Counted from the first letter of the stretch, positions 9,632 to 19,102 are shown. The stretch: 64,000 bases of DNA from an uncultured Gemmatimonadota bacterium (GCA_946480295.1 CAMLIT010000001.1:62001-126000), one strand, 5' to 3'. The notes: generated from the letters alone by a model not told the origin. Translations and numbers: made by a program.

Positions 9632-11236
9632 TCAGCTCTTCGCCACCGCCTCCTTCACGCCGTAGAACGCCCGCGCCAGTCGCCCGATCGAGCGGTTGTA
9701 GTACAGGATGACGAGCACGCCCACGGCGGCGACGGCGAGCACCGTCGCGTTCATCCCGCCGCCGAGTCGCGCCCACGTGAGCCCGACCGCGAGCGCGAGC
9801 GAGCTGGCGAGGTGGCCGACGACGGTGTACGCGTTCGCCGGCACGAGCTCCATCGGGCTGGCGAAGTTGTGCCGCGCGACGCGCGCGGCCTGGATGAACA
9901 GCGGGAATCCGACGAGACCGAGCAGCGCCAGCTTCGGCAGCGTGCCGATGTCGACGAAGACCACGAGCGCCGCCGCGGCGATGGCGGCGATCACCGGGTA
10001 GACGCGGCTCGCGCGCTTCAGGCCGAGCCGCACGACGGCGGTGCGCTTCGCCACCTCGTCGTCGCTGGCCGCATCCTGGAAGCCATTGATGAAGAGGATG
10101 AGCGCGACGAGCACCGACACCGGTACCGATGCCGCGAGCGCGACGGCGGGCACGGTCCCCGTCTGCACGTACGCCGTTCCGCTCACGATGCCGACACCGA
10201 ACGCGAGCGCCACCGACAGCTCGCCGAGTCCGCGGTTGGCGAGCCGGATGGGCCACCCTGTGTAGACGAAGCCGACGAGGAGCCCGGCGAGCCCGAAGAA
10301 TATCACCGCGGGACGACCGGCGAGGGCGAAGTACAGCCCGACCGCCGCGCTCACGACGCCGAAGGCGAGCATGGCGACGAGCAGCTCGGCGCGCGTGGCG
10401 AGGCCGCGCTGGAGGACGCGCGAGCCGCCGGTGAAGCCGAGGATCGGCGTGCGGTTCCGATCGTCGGCGCCGGTGTCCTGGTCGTCGAGATCGTTCTTGA
10501 TGTTGGTGCACGCCTGGAGAAGCACGGCGGCGACGAGCGTGAGGACCGCCCACGCCCACTTCACGGCGCCCGTCGCGGCGAACGACGCCGCGACCCCGAC
10601 GGCGACGGAGGCCGCGCTCGCCGTGAGCGACGGCCAGCGCACGATGTCCTTCCAGACGCCGAGCTGCCGACGCAGGAGCGCGAGGTCGCCCGGCCGGTCG
10701 GCCGCCGCGTCCGCGAACTCGAGGATGGAGGGCGGCCGCCCCGCCACGATCTCGCCGAAGACGCGGTGCTTCATGAAGCGCGGCGTCACGCGCACGAAGG
10801 CGAGGAGGTCGGTCTGCCCCACCGAGTCGAGGTACTGGACGATGGACGACGTGCGCGCCGTCGCCTGCTTCGCGCGCTCCCGCTCCGCCGGGTCGCGCAC
10901 GACCTCGGCGCGGCCGGTGATCTCCATCTCCCAGCTCGTGTGCTCCTCGCCGGTCGGCGATTCGTGCATGAGGAGGGCGACCTCGGGCCGCGCGGTCATC
11001 TCGCGGATCTTCGGGTCGGTCTTCATCGACGCGAGATACACGAGCGGGCGCGCCGTCTCCTCGTCAGGCAGCCACGCGCCGGGGTGCATCATGCGCACGC
11101 GCACCTCCTCGCCGGCGTGCGTGCCGACGGCGACGCGGCGGGCGTTCATCAGCGCCTCGCGAATGCGGCGGCGCGACTCCTCGATCGGCGTGGGGGCGGG
11201 CGCCTGCGGCGGCCCGGCGGGCGGGGTGTCACTCAT
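9632..11236 (-). CDS. Fusion of a PPOX-like flavin split-barrel domain with a UbiA-family prenyltransferase
   Basis: A 534-residue protein with two parts. Residues about 18-165 resemble the pyridoxamine-5'-phosphate-oxidase-like split barrel (REALMNARRVAVGTHAGEEV, VYLASMKTDPKIREM, TSWEMEITGRAEVV). Residues about 185-534 form a UbiA prenyltransferase with about eight to nine membrane helices. Its first Asp-rich motif is NIKNDLDDQDTGADD (about 245-260) and the second is NGFQDAASDDEVAKR (about 382-396), both needed for Mg-diphosphate binding. The membrane part is closest in style to MenA or other quinone/lipid prenyltransferases; the acceptor is unknown. No frameshift is needed: one continuous frame covers both. 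The fusion is uncommon; see findings. Confidence 0.85.
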   Translation of the reverse strand: MSDTPPAGPPQAPAPTPIEESRRRIREALMNARRVAVGTHAGEEVRVRMMHPGAWLPDEETARPLVYLASMKTDPKIREMTARPEVALLMHESPTGEEHTSWEMEITGRAEVVRDPAERERAKQATARTSSIVQYLDSVGQTDLLAFVRVTPRFMKHRVFGEIVAGRPPSILEFADAAADRPGDLALLRRQLGVWKDIVRWPSLTASAASVAVGVAASFAATGAVKWAWAVLTLVAAVLLQACTNIKNDLDDQDTGADDRNRTPILGFTGGSRVLQRGLATRAELLVAMLAFGVVSAAVGLYFALAGRPAVIFFGLAGLLVGFVYTGWPIRLANRGLGELSVALAFGVGIVSGTAYVQTGTVPAVALAASVPVSVLVALILFINGFQDAASDDEVAKRTAVVRLGLKRASRVYPVIAAIAAAALVVFVDIGTLPKLALLGLVGFPLFIQAARVARHNFASPMELVPANAYTVVGHLASSLALAVGLTWARLGGGMNATVLAVAAVGVLVILYYNRSIGRLARAFYGVKEAVAKS

Positions 11237-11294
11237 GGCTGCTCGGCTGCAAGAGGCTGACGTCGGGCTGCCGCGTGCGGCGCGGCAGCGTCCT

Positions 11295-12371
11295 CTAATG
11301 TAGCCGGTCGGGCTCGAGGATGCGGAGCACCGGGCGGCCGCCCACGTCCTGCAGGGGGAGGTAGATCCGGTGTGTCACCGGGTCGACGGCGACGGAGTGG
11401 GCGCGCGGCGCCGCGTAGTCCTCCACGCGCTCGACGTGGCCGCCCTGGACGGTGAACACGCTGACGACGCCCCCCTCCGACGCGACGTACAGCCGCCGCC
11501 ACGCGGCGTCCCACGCGACCACGTCGGGATCGTCGCCCACCCGCCAGGTGGAGAGCACGCGCATCGTGCGCAGGTCCACCACCTGGAGCACCGCGCTCTC
11601 CTCGCTCGTGACGAAGGCGAGCCGCCCCACCTCGTCGAGGGCGAAGCCGTGCGGGTGGTCGGAGCCGGGGAGGTCGTAGCGCGCGACGATGCGCCGCGTC
11701 GCCGGATCGATCGCCACGAGCTGGTCGCGCGTCTGCACCGCGACGAGCACGCAGTGCGACACGGAGTCGTAGTGCGTGTTCCCCGCCTCGCCGCCGAGGG
11801 CGATGACCGCTCGTTTGGCGCCGGTGCGCGCGTCGACGGCCACGTCGGCCGCGCCGCTCTCGTCGGACACGAACAGCTCCTGCTCGGCGGGCGCGTAGGC
11901 GATCCCGTCGGGGAAGCGGATGCCGCCGGTGCGCGCGACGACGCGGAAGGAGCGGTCGTCCACCGCGGCCACCTCGTGCCGTCCCGCCGCCGAGACGTAC
12001 ACGCGCTGCTGCGCCGGGACGGCGAGGACGCCCGTCGCCCGGTCGAGGCCCTTCACCTCGGTGACGAGCCGGTTCGCATCGAGGTCGAGCACGAGCAGCG
12101 TGCCCGCGGCCATGTGGTTGACGTACAGCCGCCGCGCGACGGGATCGACGCTCTGGTAGTCGAAGCGCCGCGCCGGCCCGGGGAGGGCGACGTCGCCGAC
12201 GAGCCGCAGCCGCGCGCGCACGGCGGCGGTCGTCGGCCCGCTGGGGCTCGACCAGGTCGCCGGGGTGAGGGAGGCCGGCGTCGCCGTGCACGACGCCGGC
12301 GCCTGCGCGCGGAGGGCGCACGGGAGCGCGGCGAGCGCGCCGAGCAGCGTCGCGAGCGGTCGCGTCCTCAT
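11295..12371 (-). CDS. Exported YncE/YVTN-type beta-propeller protein
   Basis: A 358-residue protein with a signal peptide (MRTRPLATLLGALAALPCAL, then RAQA). The rest is repeated beta-propeller blades of the YncE/YVTN style: VDPVARRLYVNHMAAGTLLV, LAVPAQQRVYVSAAG, GIAYAPAEQELFVSD, AWRRLYVASEGGVV, VDPVTHRIYLPL. Such proteins are periplasmic or surface scaffolds with no conserved catalytic residue. The start ATG overlaps the stop of the upstream DUF1697 gene by four bases (ATGA), indicating co-translation. No substrate can be inferred. Confidence 0.8.
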   Translation of the reverse strand: MRTRPLATLLGALAALPCALRAQAPASCTATPASLTPATWSSPSGPTTAAVRARLRLVGDVALPGPARRFDYQSVDPVARRLYVNHMAAGTLLVLDLDANRLVTEVKGLDRATGVLAVPAQQRVYVSAAGRHEVAAVDDRSFRVVARTGGIRFPDGIAYAPAEQELFVSDESGAADVAVDARTGAKRAVIALGGEAGNTHYDSVSHCVLVAVQTRDQLVAIDPATRRIVARYDLPGSDHPHGFALDEVGRLAFVTSEESAVLQVVDLRTMRVLSTWRVGDDPDVVAWDAAWRRLYVASEGGVVSVFTVQGGHVERVEDYAAPRAHSVAVDPVTHRIYLPLQDVGGRPVLRILEPDRLH

Positions 12372-12910
12372 GCGGCCCCGTATCGCTCCGCCATGCGGCG
12401 GACGGTCGAGATGCCGCGCGCCGTCGAGCGCGTGCCGAGCGTCCGCTCGATGAGGACGTTCGAGATCCGGCTCTGGCTCTGCCGAACGCGCGAGAGCCAG
12501 TAGATCTCCCGCCCGGCGACATGGAAGTCGTCGACGTCGGTGCGGAGCGCCATCAGCTTCCGCCGGCCGCCCGCGTCGAGCTCGTCGCCGAGAAAGAGCA
12601 CGTTGAGCGCCGCCGCGCCGGCGATGGTCTCGGCGTCGAACGGCTCGTGCGCGGCGATGCGCGCCACCTCCGCCGGCGTCCGCAGGAAGGTGTGCACGTC
12701 GTAGCCCAGCGCCTCGCGCAGCGCGCCCTCGATGCGGCGCTCGAGCGCGCTCGCGCCCCGCGCGGCGGCCTCGAAGACGACGTTCCCGCTGGCGATGAAG
12801 GTCTCGACGCCGGCGAAGCCGAGCGACTCGAAGAGCGCGCGCAGCCGCGCCATCGGGACGGTGTGTCCGCCGACGTTGATCGCGCGGAGGAAGGCGATGT
12901 GCCGTGGCAT
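12368..12910 (-). CDS. DUF1697 family protein
   Basis: A 180-residue protein with the characteristic DUF1697 opening (HIAFLRAINVGGHTVPMARL, then LRALFESLGFAGVETFIASG) and a full-length domain with no signal peptide or membrane segment. The family is widespread and its biochemical function is unknown; it is cytoplasmic. It is the first gene of the minus-strand group DUF1697-propeller and overlaps the next gene by four bases. Confidence 0.9.
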   Translation of the reverse strand: MPRHIAFLRAINVGGHTVPMARLRALFESLGFAGVETFIASGNVVFEAAARGASALERRIEGALREALGYDVHTFLRTPAEVARIAAHEPFDAETIAGAAALNVLFLGDELDAGGRRKLMALRTDVDDFHVAGREIYWLSRVRQSQSRISNVLIERTLGTRSTARGISTVRRMAERYGAA

Positions 12911-13049
12911 GCAGCTTCGGGCGATGAGGGCGACGCGTTCGCGTCTACTCTATTCTCCGACTGGACAGCGCGCCAGCCGCGGGGCAGGTTGGCGATGTCA
13001 GCCGTGTCGCGCCCGTCCGGGTCCGCCGGCCCATCGTTCATCCCTCCGC

Positions 13050-14474
13050 ATGCGTCGCCTCCTCCCCGCCTGCGCCCTGTCGCTCCTCATCGGCTGCGCC
13101 GGCACCCCACGCGTCTCGCGCGTGTCCACGCCCGAGGGCGCGCTCTCGCCCGCCGCCCGCCACGCCCTCGCCGCCGACGTGCTGCATTCGCTGCAGGCGG
13201 AGGACCTCGACGCCTGGTATCCGCGAGCCGTGGACCGCGAGGAGGGCGGCTTCCTCAGCCAGTTCGATTGGCGGTGGCGACCCACCGGCGACCAGGACAA
13301 GATGATCGTCACCCAGGCGCGGCACGTGTGGACCAACGCGCGCGCCGCGCAGCTCTTCCCCGGCGACACGCTGTACCTGCGCGCCGCCGCGCACGGCGCG
13401 CGCTTCCTGCGCCACCGCATGTGGGACGCGGAGCGGGGCGGCTTCTTCTGGCTCGTCAGGCGCGACGGCACGCCGAAGCCGGAGCGCGACGGCCGCCTCG
13501 TCAAGCAGGCCTACGGCGAGGGGTTCGGGATCTACGCCCTCGCCGCTTACTACGACGTGTCGCACGACACGAGCGCGCTGCGGTTCGCGCAGGACGCCTT
13601 CCACTGGCTCGACTGGCACGCGCACGATCCGGTGGCGAAGGGCTACTTCAACTACATGGATCGCGACGGCACGCCGCTGCGCGGCGGCTACGCCGGAGAT
13701 CCGCCGAAGGACCAGAACTCGAGCATCCACCTCCTCGAGGCGTTCACGGAGCTGTACCGCGTCTGGCCCGACTCCCTCCTTCGCGCGCGGCTCGACGAGA
13801 TGCTCCACCTCGTCCGCGACGTCATCGTCGTGCCCCCCGGCACGCTGACGCTCTTCTCCACCGCCGACTGGCGCCCCGTCTCCTGGCGCGACTCGAGCGA
13901 GGCCGCGCGCCGCGCCGACCACTACTACCACGACCACGTCTCGTTCGGCCACGACGTGGAGACGGCGTACCTCATGCTCGAGGCGTCGCGCGCGCTCGGC
14001 GGCGCGCAGGACAGCCTCACCCTCGCCGTCGGCAAGCGGATGCTCGACTACGCCCTGCGCAAAGGCTGGGACGCGAAGCTCGGCGGCTTCTACGAGGCGG
14101 GCTACTTCTACCCCGGACGCCCCGACCTCACGATCGTCGACGACACGAAGAACTGGTGGGCGCAGGCGGAGGGGCTGAACACGCTCCTCCTCTTCGGCGA
14201 CCTCTATCCGGACGACCCGCTGCGCTACCACGAGAAGTTCCTGACGCAGTGGGCGTACATCCAGCGCTACCTGGTGGACCACCGGTACGGCGGCTGGTAT
14301 CAGGGTGGGCTCGACAAGGAGCCGGCGCGGCGCACGGACCTGAAGGGGCAGATCTGGAAGGCGATGTACCACGACGGCCGCGCCCTGATGAACGTCGCGC
14401 GGCGGCTCGAGCATCCGGAGCCGCCCGTGCCGACGTGGGTCCTGCCCGCTCGCGATCGGTCCGGCACGCCCTGA
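13050..14474 (+). CDS. Lipoprotein AGE-family epimerase, cellobiose-2-epimerase-like
   Basis: A 474-residue protein. The ATG at 13050 starts a lipoprotein signal peptide with lipobox LIGC (MRRLLPACALSLLIGCAG), so it should be envelope-anchored. The rest is an N-acylglucosamine 2-epimerase/(alpha/alpha)6 barrel. Expected catalytic-site residues are present: H227 in SIHLLEAF, H301 in SFGHDVETAYL, WWAQAEGLN, and H441 in AMYHDGRALMNV. The pattern fits cellobiose 2-epimerases better than renin-binding proteins. Family members usually work in the cytoplasm, so export is odd. It converges with a GH26 mannanase, which would fit a mannooligosaccharide pathway. Confidence 0.85.
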   Translation: MRRLLPACALSLLIGCAGTPRVSRVSTPEGALSPAARHALAADVLHSLQAEDLDAWYPRAVDREEGGFLSQFDWRWRPTGDQDKMIVTQARHVWTNARAAQLFPGDTLYLRAAAHGARFLRHRMWDAERGGFFWLVRRDGTPKPERDGRLVKQAYGEGFGIYALAAYYDVSHDTSALRFAQDAFHWLDWHAHDPVAKGYFNYMDRDGTPLRGGYAGDPPKDQNSSIHLLEAFTELYRVWPDSLLRARLDEMLHLVRDVIVVPPGTLTLFSTADWRPVSWRDSSEAARRADHYYHDHVSFGHDVETAYLMLEASRALGGAQDSLTLAVGKRMLDYALRKGWDAKLGGFYEAGYFYPGRPDLTIVDDTKNWWAQAEGLNTLLLFGDLYPDDPLRYHEKFLTQWAYIQRYLVDHRYGGWYQGGLDKEPARRTDLKGQIWKAMYHDGRALMNVARRLEHPEPPVPTWVLPARDRSGTP

Positions 14475-14484
14475 GCCGGCTCAG
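14471..14484. terminator. Perfect 14-bp palindrome spanning both stop codons of convergent genes
   Basis: CTGAGCCGGCTCAG covers the TGA of the epimerase gene and, on the other strand, the stop of the GH26 gene. It has no loop and no T-run, so it is a weak terminator candidate. The dyad may simply be the economical packing of two TGA stops. Confidence 0.3.
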
Positions 14485-15494
14485 AACTTTCGCGCGTCGA
14501 CCTCGCCGTGCGTGAGCGTGCGCGGGTCGTCGTAGATCGCCTTCACCTGCGCCGGCTCGTTGTGCGAGTCGAGCCAGTTCGCCCAGACCATGAACCAGCT
14601 CCACCGCGGCTGCGCGTCGAGGATCTCGAGCTTCGGCAGCTCGCCCACCTCGCCGAGCGCGATCGGCTTGCCGTGCGCGAGGCGCAGGAGCTGCTCGTAG
14701 TCCTTCTGCTCGTAGTCGGAGTGGTACACGTCCGTGGCGAGGACGTCGACATAGCGCGCGCCCGGGTAGAAGGGCGCGTAGTCGTACGCCTCGTCCTTCG
14801 GGATGTCGCGCGGCCCGTTCGCGTCCCACACCCAGAGCAGGTTGTCGAGGTGATGGACGCGCACGAAGCGATCGTACATCTGCCGATACAGCGTGGCGAT
14901 CCCGTTCGGCCCCGGGTGGTTGCCCCACCAGAACCAGACCCCGTTCATCTCGTGGAAGGGACGCCAGAGCACCGGCACGCCGGCGTCGCGGAGCTGCGCC
15001 AGATAGCCGGCGATCACGTCCTCCCGCGCCACCCAGCGGCGATTGAGGGGCGTGCCGGGCGTGACCAGCTCCCGCCACTGGGCATCCGTCAACTTCCCCT
15101 GGATGCTCTGGCTCCAGCCGAAGGGCGGGTCGTCGGTCGGCCGGCCGGCGTGCCACATGAGCGTGACGACGTACCCCTGCCGGTACTTCGCGATCGCGTC
15201 GCGCACGATCCGCGGTCCCGGATCCTCGCTGCCGTTCCAGATGAAATCGGTGCCCCAGAGCGCGGGATACTTCCCCGTGAGCTCGTGCACGCGCGCGAAC
15301 CAGCGCGTGGAGTCGTTGTTGTAGTCGTGCTGGCCGGCGAGGATGTGCTTCCCGCTGTTGTCGTAGAGGAAGCGGAGGAGCGCGCGCGCCGCCGGCGTGG
15401 CGTGGGGGTTGACCGGCTCGGCGTGCTGCGCGGGCGCGAGACGCGCGCTCGCCAGGCAGACGAGCGAGCCGAGGATCAGCGCTCGCGTGATCAT
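14481..15494 (-). CDS. Exported GH26 endo-beta-mannanase-type hydrolase
   Basis: A 337-residue protein with a signal peptide (MITRALILGSLVCLASARLA, then PAQ) followed by a single GH26 (beta/alpha)8 domain. GKHILAGQHDYN, PALWGTDF, WRPFHEMNGVWFWWG and IALGEVGELP are family hallmarks; E182 in RPFHEMNG is the acid/base and E282 in ALGEVG the nucleophile. Most GH26 enzymes cleave beta-1,4-mannan; some are beta-1,3-xylanases or lichenases. Its ATG overlaps the stop of the cysteine synthase gene (ATGA), so the two are co-transcribed despite unrelated roles. Confidence 0.9.
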   Translation of the reverse strand: MITRALILGSLVCLASARLAPAQHAEPVNPHATPAARALLRFLYDNSGKHILAGQHDYNNDSTRWFARVHELTGKYPALWGTDFIWNGSEDPGPRIVRDAIAKYRQGYVVTLMWHAGRPTDDPPFGWSQSIQGKLTDAQWRELVTPGTPLNRRWVAREDVIAGYLAQLRDAGVPVLWRPFHEMNGVWFWWGNHPGPNGIATLYRQMYDRFVRVHHLDNLLWVWDANGPRDIPKDEAYDYAPFYPGARYVDVLATDVYHSDYEQKDYEQLLRLAHGKPIALGEVGELPKLEILDAQPRWSWFMVWANWLDSHNEPAQVKAIYDDPRTLTHGEVDARKF

Positions 15495-16453
15495 GCGTCG
15501 GCGGCGTCGGCGTAGAGATCGCCGGCCAGGTACTTGAGTCCCGTGTCCACCGCCACGGTCGCCACCGTGTGGCCGGGGCCGAGCTCGCGCGCGAGGCGGA
15601 CCGCGCCGGCGACGTTGAGCCCCGTGGAAGTCCCGGCGAAGATCCCCTCCTCGCGCGCCAGGCGCCGCGCCATCGCGCACGCCTCCTCCTCGTCCACCGC
15701 GCGCGCCTCGTCGTAGTCGTCGCGCTCGAGGTGCGGGGGGACGTAGCCGACGCCGATGCCTTCCACATGGTGCGCGCCGCCGTGCCCCGCCGTGAGCGCC
15801 GGCGACGTGGACGGCTCGAGGGCGACGATGCGCGCGCGACAGCCGGCGTCCTTCAGCGCGCGCGACACGCCCACGAGCATCCCCGCGGTGCCGACCGCGC
15901 CACAGAAGACGTCGAGGGAGCCGCCGGTCTGCTCGGCGAGCTCCCGCCCGATGCCGCGATATCCGTCCAGCGCGTCCGCGTTGTGGAACTGGTCCGTCCA
16001 GAAGCTGCCGCCCTCGGCGAGCAGCCTGTCCACCTCGGCGCGCATGCGGGTGAACAGCTCCGGGCGCACCTTCCCATCCCCGCTCGGCACGAGGATCGGC
16101 TGTGCGCCGAGCGCGCGCATCGTCTTCGTCTTCTCGAGGGCGAAGGCGTCGGAGGTGACGGGGCTGAAGCGGAAGCCCTTCACGGCGCACACGAGCGCGA
16201 GCGACGAGCCCGTGCTCCCGCCCGTGTACTCCACCACCCGCATCCCCGGCTTCAGCGTTCCGCGCTTCACGGCGCCCTCGATCATCGCCAGCGCCATGCG
16301 GTCCTTGTACGACCCGGTCGGATTGTAGTACTCGAGCTTCACCACCACGTCCGCGCATCGGTCGTCGACGACGCGACGCAGGCGAACGGCTGGCGTGTTG
16401 CCGATCGCGTCGAGGACCGAGCCGCGAACCGGGGGCACGGAGGTGGACGACAT
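15491..16453 (-). CDS. PLP-dependent cysteine synthase family protein
   Basis: A 320-residue fold-type II PLP enzyme of O-acetylserine sulfhydrylase type. K50 in NPTGSYKDRMA is the Schiff-base lysine; EYTGGSTGSSLALVC is the substrate/PLP loop, with VGTAGMLVGVSRAL as the phosphate-binding Gly-rich loop. It is slightly longer in the loops than CysK or CysM. An exact substrate (O-acetylserine, O-phosphoserine or cystathionine) cannot be assigned. No signal peptide is present, so it acts in the cytoplasm. It lies upstream of and overlaps the GH26 gene. Confidence 0.85.
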   Translation of the reverse strand: MSSTSVPPVRGSVLDAIGNTPAVRLRRVVDDRCADVVVKLEYYNPTGSYKDRMALAMIEGAVKRGTLKPGMRVVEYTGGSTGSSLALVCAVKGFRFSPVTSDAFALEKTKTMRALGAQPILVPSGDGKVRPELFTRMRAEVDRLLAEGGSFWTDQFHNADALDGYRGIGRELAEQTGGSLDVFCGAVGTAGMLVGVSRALKDAGCRARIVALEPSTSPALTAGHGGAHHVEGIGVGYVPPHLERDDYDEARAVDEEEACAMARRLAREEGIFAGTSTGLNVAGAVRLARELGPGHTVATVAVDTGLKYLAGDLYADAADA

Positions 16454-16594
16454 GCGTTGTGCTCCGGAAGAGAGACGGCCAAGCTACGCGCGCTGGACCG
16501 CGGCTGCCAGCGCCGGCACGGCGGCGTCGGCCGCCCCGACTGGCCGCTCGACTTCGGCAGCTCTGATTCCCGCCCCTGCCCTTGCTCGCTGTCT

Positions 16595-19102
16595 CTACCT
16601 CCTGCCGTTGAGCACCTGATCCGCCGCCAGCGCGAGAAAGACGTAGTGCGTCGCGCCGCCGCCCATCACGTACTCTGCCTGCTGCCACAGGTACGGGAAG
16701 TTCTTCAGCTCCGGCAGGTCCGGGCGGATGAGCGCCGTGCCCGACACCACGCCCCCCGGCACGTACGACCAGTCGGCGCGGTTGAAGCCGTAGGCGGTGG
16801 TCATCGACCGCGCGCCCACGCCCGACGCGAACGACGCCGTGTTGCGCCCCGGGTGCGCGCCGAGGACGAAGTTCAGCGCGTTGAGCATGTACTCGGGGCC
16901 GACGACGTCGGGGAAGGCGCGGTGCAGGAAGTACTGCTGCACGCCGAACCACTGGATCCCCCACCCCGCGCCCCAGATGTACGGCTCGTACGGCACGCCG
17001 TACGGCGTCTTCCGCTGCGCCGCCGCGACCTCGGCGTGGTGCCTCGCGACCGCGTCGTGCACCGCGGCGGCGAAGCCCGCGTCGTGCAGCGCCGGCAGCG
17101 CGCGTCCGACCGTCCACCCCACCGCGCCGATGCGCGCGAGGATCGGCGCGCGCATGTCGAGCAGCGCCTGACGATACTCCGGCTTCCCCGTCGTGAGGAG
17201 CAGCTCCACCGCGGCCTGCACCCGGTCGTCGAACGCCGCCTTCGGGTCCCGCTCCCGCGTCCACAGCGCCTCCGCCGCCTCCTCGCTCTCCCGCGCCAGC
17301 GCGGGGTCGAACGTCCGCAGCACGCGCCCCGCGATCGCCAGCGCGGCGATCCCCTTGTACTCGTGCGCCGGGTTCTCCTCGGTGAAGACGAGCCGGTCGT
17401 CCGGCACGCCCGACGTCGTCGCCGTACGCTCCGTCGGCGCCAGCGCCGGATCGTGGAACAGGTTGTCGCTGTTCGTGCTCACGTCGCCGAGCAGCACGTA
17501 CTGCTTCAGCGTCGGATCGATGATCCCGCGATAGAGCCGCCCCATGCTCCGGTAGCCGCCGAGGATCGAGAGCAGCCCGTGCTCCGCCTGCTGGAGCAGG
17601 TCGGGCTTGCCGTCCGGCTGGTGGATGCGCGCGAGGTGGTGCGCCTCGTCGATCGTCGTGTTGTCATAGGCGAGCCCGAACTGCTCGTACATGGAGAGGA
17701 GCGTCCACACCTCGTCCGCCTGCGACTCCAGTCGCAGGTCGTAGTCGCCCGCGTCGTGCCACCCGCCGACGTTCAGCCCGGGCACGACGTCGCCGGCGTG
17801 GTACTTCGTGAGCGTGGACGGCCCCTGCACGTAGCCGTCGAAGTGGTTCGAGTCGGGGCGCGCCATCCGCGCGTCGTCCATGTGGTCGAGCCCGTGCCAG
17901 ACGCGGTACTGCTCCTCGACGCGCATGTGGCACATCTGCACGGGAAGGAAGTAGTCGATCGTCGGCTGCCACGCGCCGCGCTCGAACACGTCCGCGGCGA
18001 TGCGGAAGGGCTCCGTGCGGTAGCCGCGGTACTCCACGACGTACATCCCCGGCCGCGCCACGGCGCTGAAGTCGAAGCGCGCATAACGATATCGGAGGAA
18101 GTCGCCCCAGGGGACCGGCGCCTTCGCCAGCACGTCCTCGAAGCCGCCCCGCTCCGAGATGCGGCGGAGCCGCGCCACGCCCGTCACGCCGTCGCGCGGA
18201 TCGAGCTCGATCACCGCGACCTTCCGCTCGCGCGGGTGATACCCGACCTGCGAGACCTGCACCACCGGCGACTCGCGCCAGCCGGGCACGGCGTGCGGCC
18301 GCACGACCCACTCGATCGCCCCCGTCGTCGCTCCCGCCGGCACGAGCCCGCGCACGACGAACCAGCCGTTGTTGTGCTGGATGCGCCCATCGAGGAGCTG
18401 CAACTCCCCGGTGCGACTCTCGATGGTCAGCTGCTGCGCCGGCGATTCGGCGGCGACGGTCAGCACGCGTCCCGTCGCGAAGGGCACCGCCTGCGCCACG
18501 CCGTCGGCATCGCGCACCGTCGGCCCCTCCGGCTGCCGCGGAAAGATCCCGGAGCGGCCGCCGAGATACCAGCTCTTCCCGAAGAGGTCCGTCGGGTACA
18601 GCTCGAGGTTGAAGCCCACGCGCCCGACCCACGCGGCGGGGAGCGGCCGGTCGAGGTCCACCGTGATGCGCACCGCGTCGCCGTCGCCGCGCACGTGCAC
18701 CGCGTACGCGAGCTTCAGGTCGGGATAGACGATCGGGTTGAAGCCGTGGCGATCCCTGCTCGTGTCGGGATACTCGAGCCAGGTCGTGATCTCGTCGTGC
18801 GCGCGGTCCACCACGCGTCGGAGCTGCCGCGGCGTGGGCTGCCACTGGCCTGGCGTGGCCTCGAGCCGCAGGTCGCCGTTGCTCGCCACGCGCTCGCCCT
18901 GCTCCACGATGCTGACGCCGCCCTGGTGCCCTTCCGGATAGATGTCCTGGAAGGCCATCACGTCGACGCCTTCGTGCTTCAGGTAGTCGCGCGGCGTGAT
19001 GCGGAAGCCGTCGCGCTGCGCCCGCGCGGGGGCGGGCATGATGGCGAGCGTCGCCGCCGCGAGGAGCGCGAGCGCGAGGGTGCGTCGATCGGGTGGGTGC
19101 AT
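16595..19102 (-). CDS. Exported GH9-family endoglucanase-type hydrolase
   Basis: An 835-residue protein with a signal peptide (MHPPDRRTLALALLAAATLA ... ARAQ). The N-terminal 270 residues are a beta-sandwich unlike the usual short cellulase Ig domain. A CelD_N/Ig-like domain follows at about 285-385 (VVQVSQVGYHPRERKVAVIE), then the GH9 (alpha/alpha)6 barrel from about 395. GGWHDAGDYDL carries the catalytic-base Asp pair D450/D453. E810 in QQAEYVMGGG is the likely acid, although the usual NEV context is replaced. GH9 enzymes cut beta-1,4-glucan or release terminal glucosyl or glucosaminyl units. No carbohydrate-binding module or dockerin is visible at the C-terminus. Confidence 0.85.
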   Translation of the reverse strand: MHPPDRRTLALALLAAATLAIMPAPARAQRDGFRITPRDYLKHEGVDVMAFQDIYPEGHQGGVSIVEQGERVASNGDLRLEATPGQWQPTPRQLRRVVDRAHDEITTWLEYPDTSRDRHGFNPIVYPDLKLAYAVHVRGDGDAVRITVDLDRPLPAAWVGRVGFNLELYPTDLFGKSWYLGGRSGIFPRQPEGPTVRDADGVAQAVPFATGRVLTVAAESPAQQLTIESRTGELQLLDGRIQHNNGWFVVRGLVPAGATTGAIEWVVRPHAVPGWRESPVVQVSQVGYHPRERKVAVIELDPRDGVTGVARLRRISERGGFEDVLAKAPVPWGDFLRYRYARFDFSAVARPGMYVVEYRGYRTEPFRIAADVFERGAWQPTIDYFLPVQMCHMRVEEQYRVWHGLDHMDDARMARPDSNHFDGYVQGPSTLTKYHAGDVVPGLNVGGWHDAGDYDLRLESQADEVWTLLSMYEQFGLAYDNTTIDEAHHLARIHQPDGKPDLLQQAEHGLLSILGGYRSMGRLYRGIIDPTLKQYVLLGDVSTNSDNLFHDPALAPTERTATTSGVPDDRLVFTEENPAHEYKGIAALAIAGRVLRTFDPALARESEEAAEALWTRERDPKAAFDDRVQAAVELLLTTGKPEYRQALLDMRAPILARIGAVGWTVGRALPALHDAGFAAAVHDAVARHHAEVAAAQRKTPYGVPYEPYIWGAGWGIQWFGVQQYFLHRAFPDVVGPEYMLNALNFVLGAHPGRNTASFASGVGARSMTTAYGFNRADWSYVPGGVVSGTALIRPDLPELKNFPYLWQQAEYVMGGGATHYVFLALAADQVLNGRR

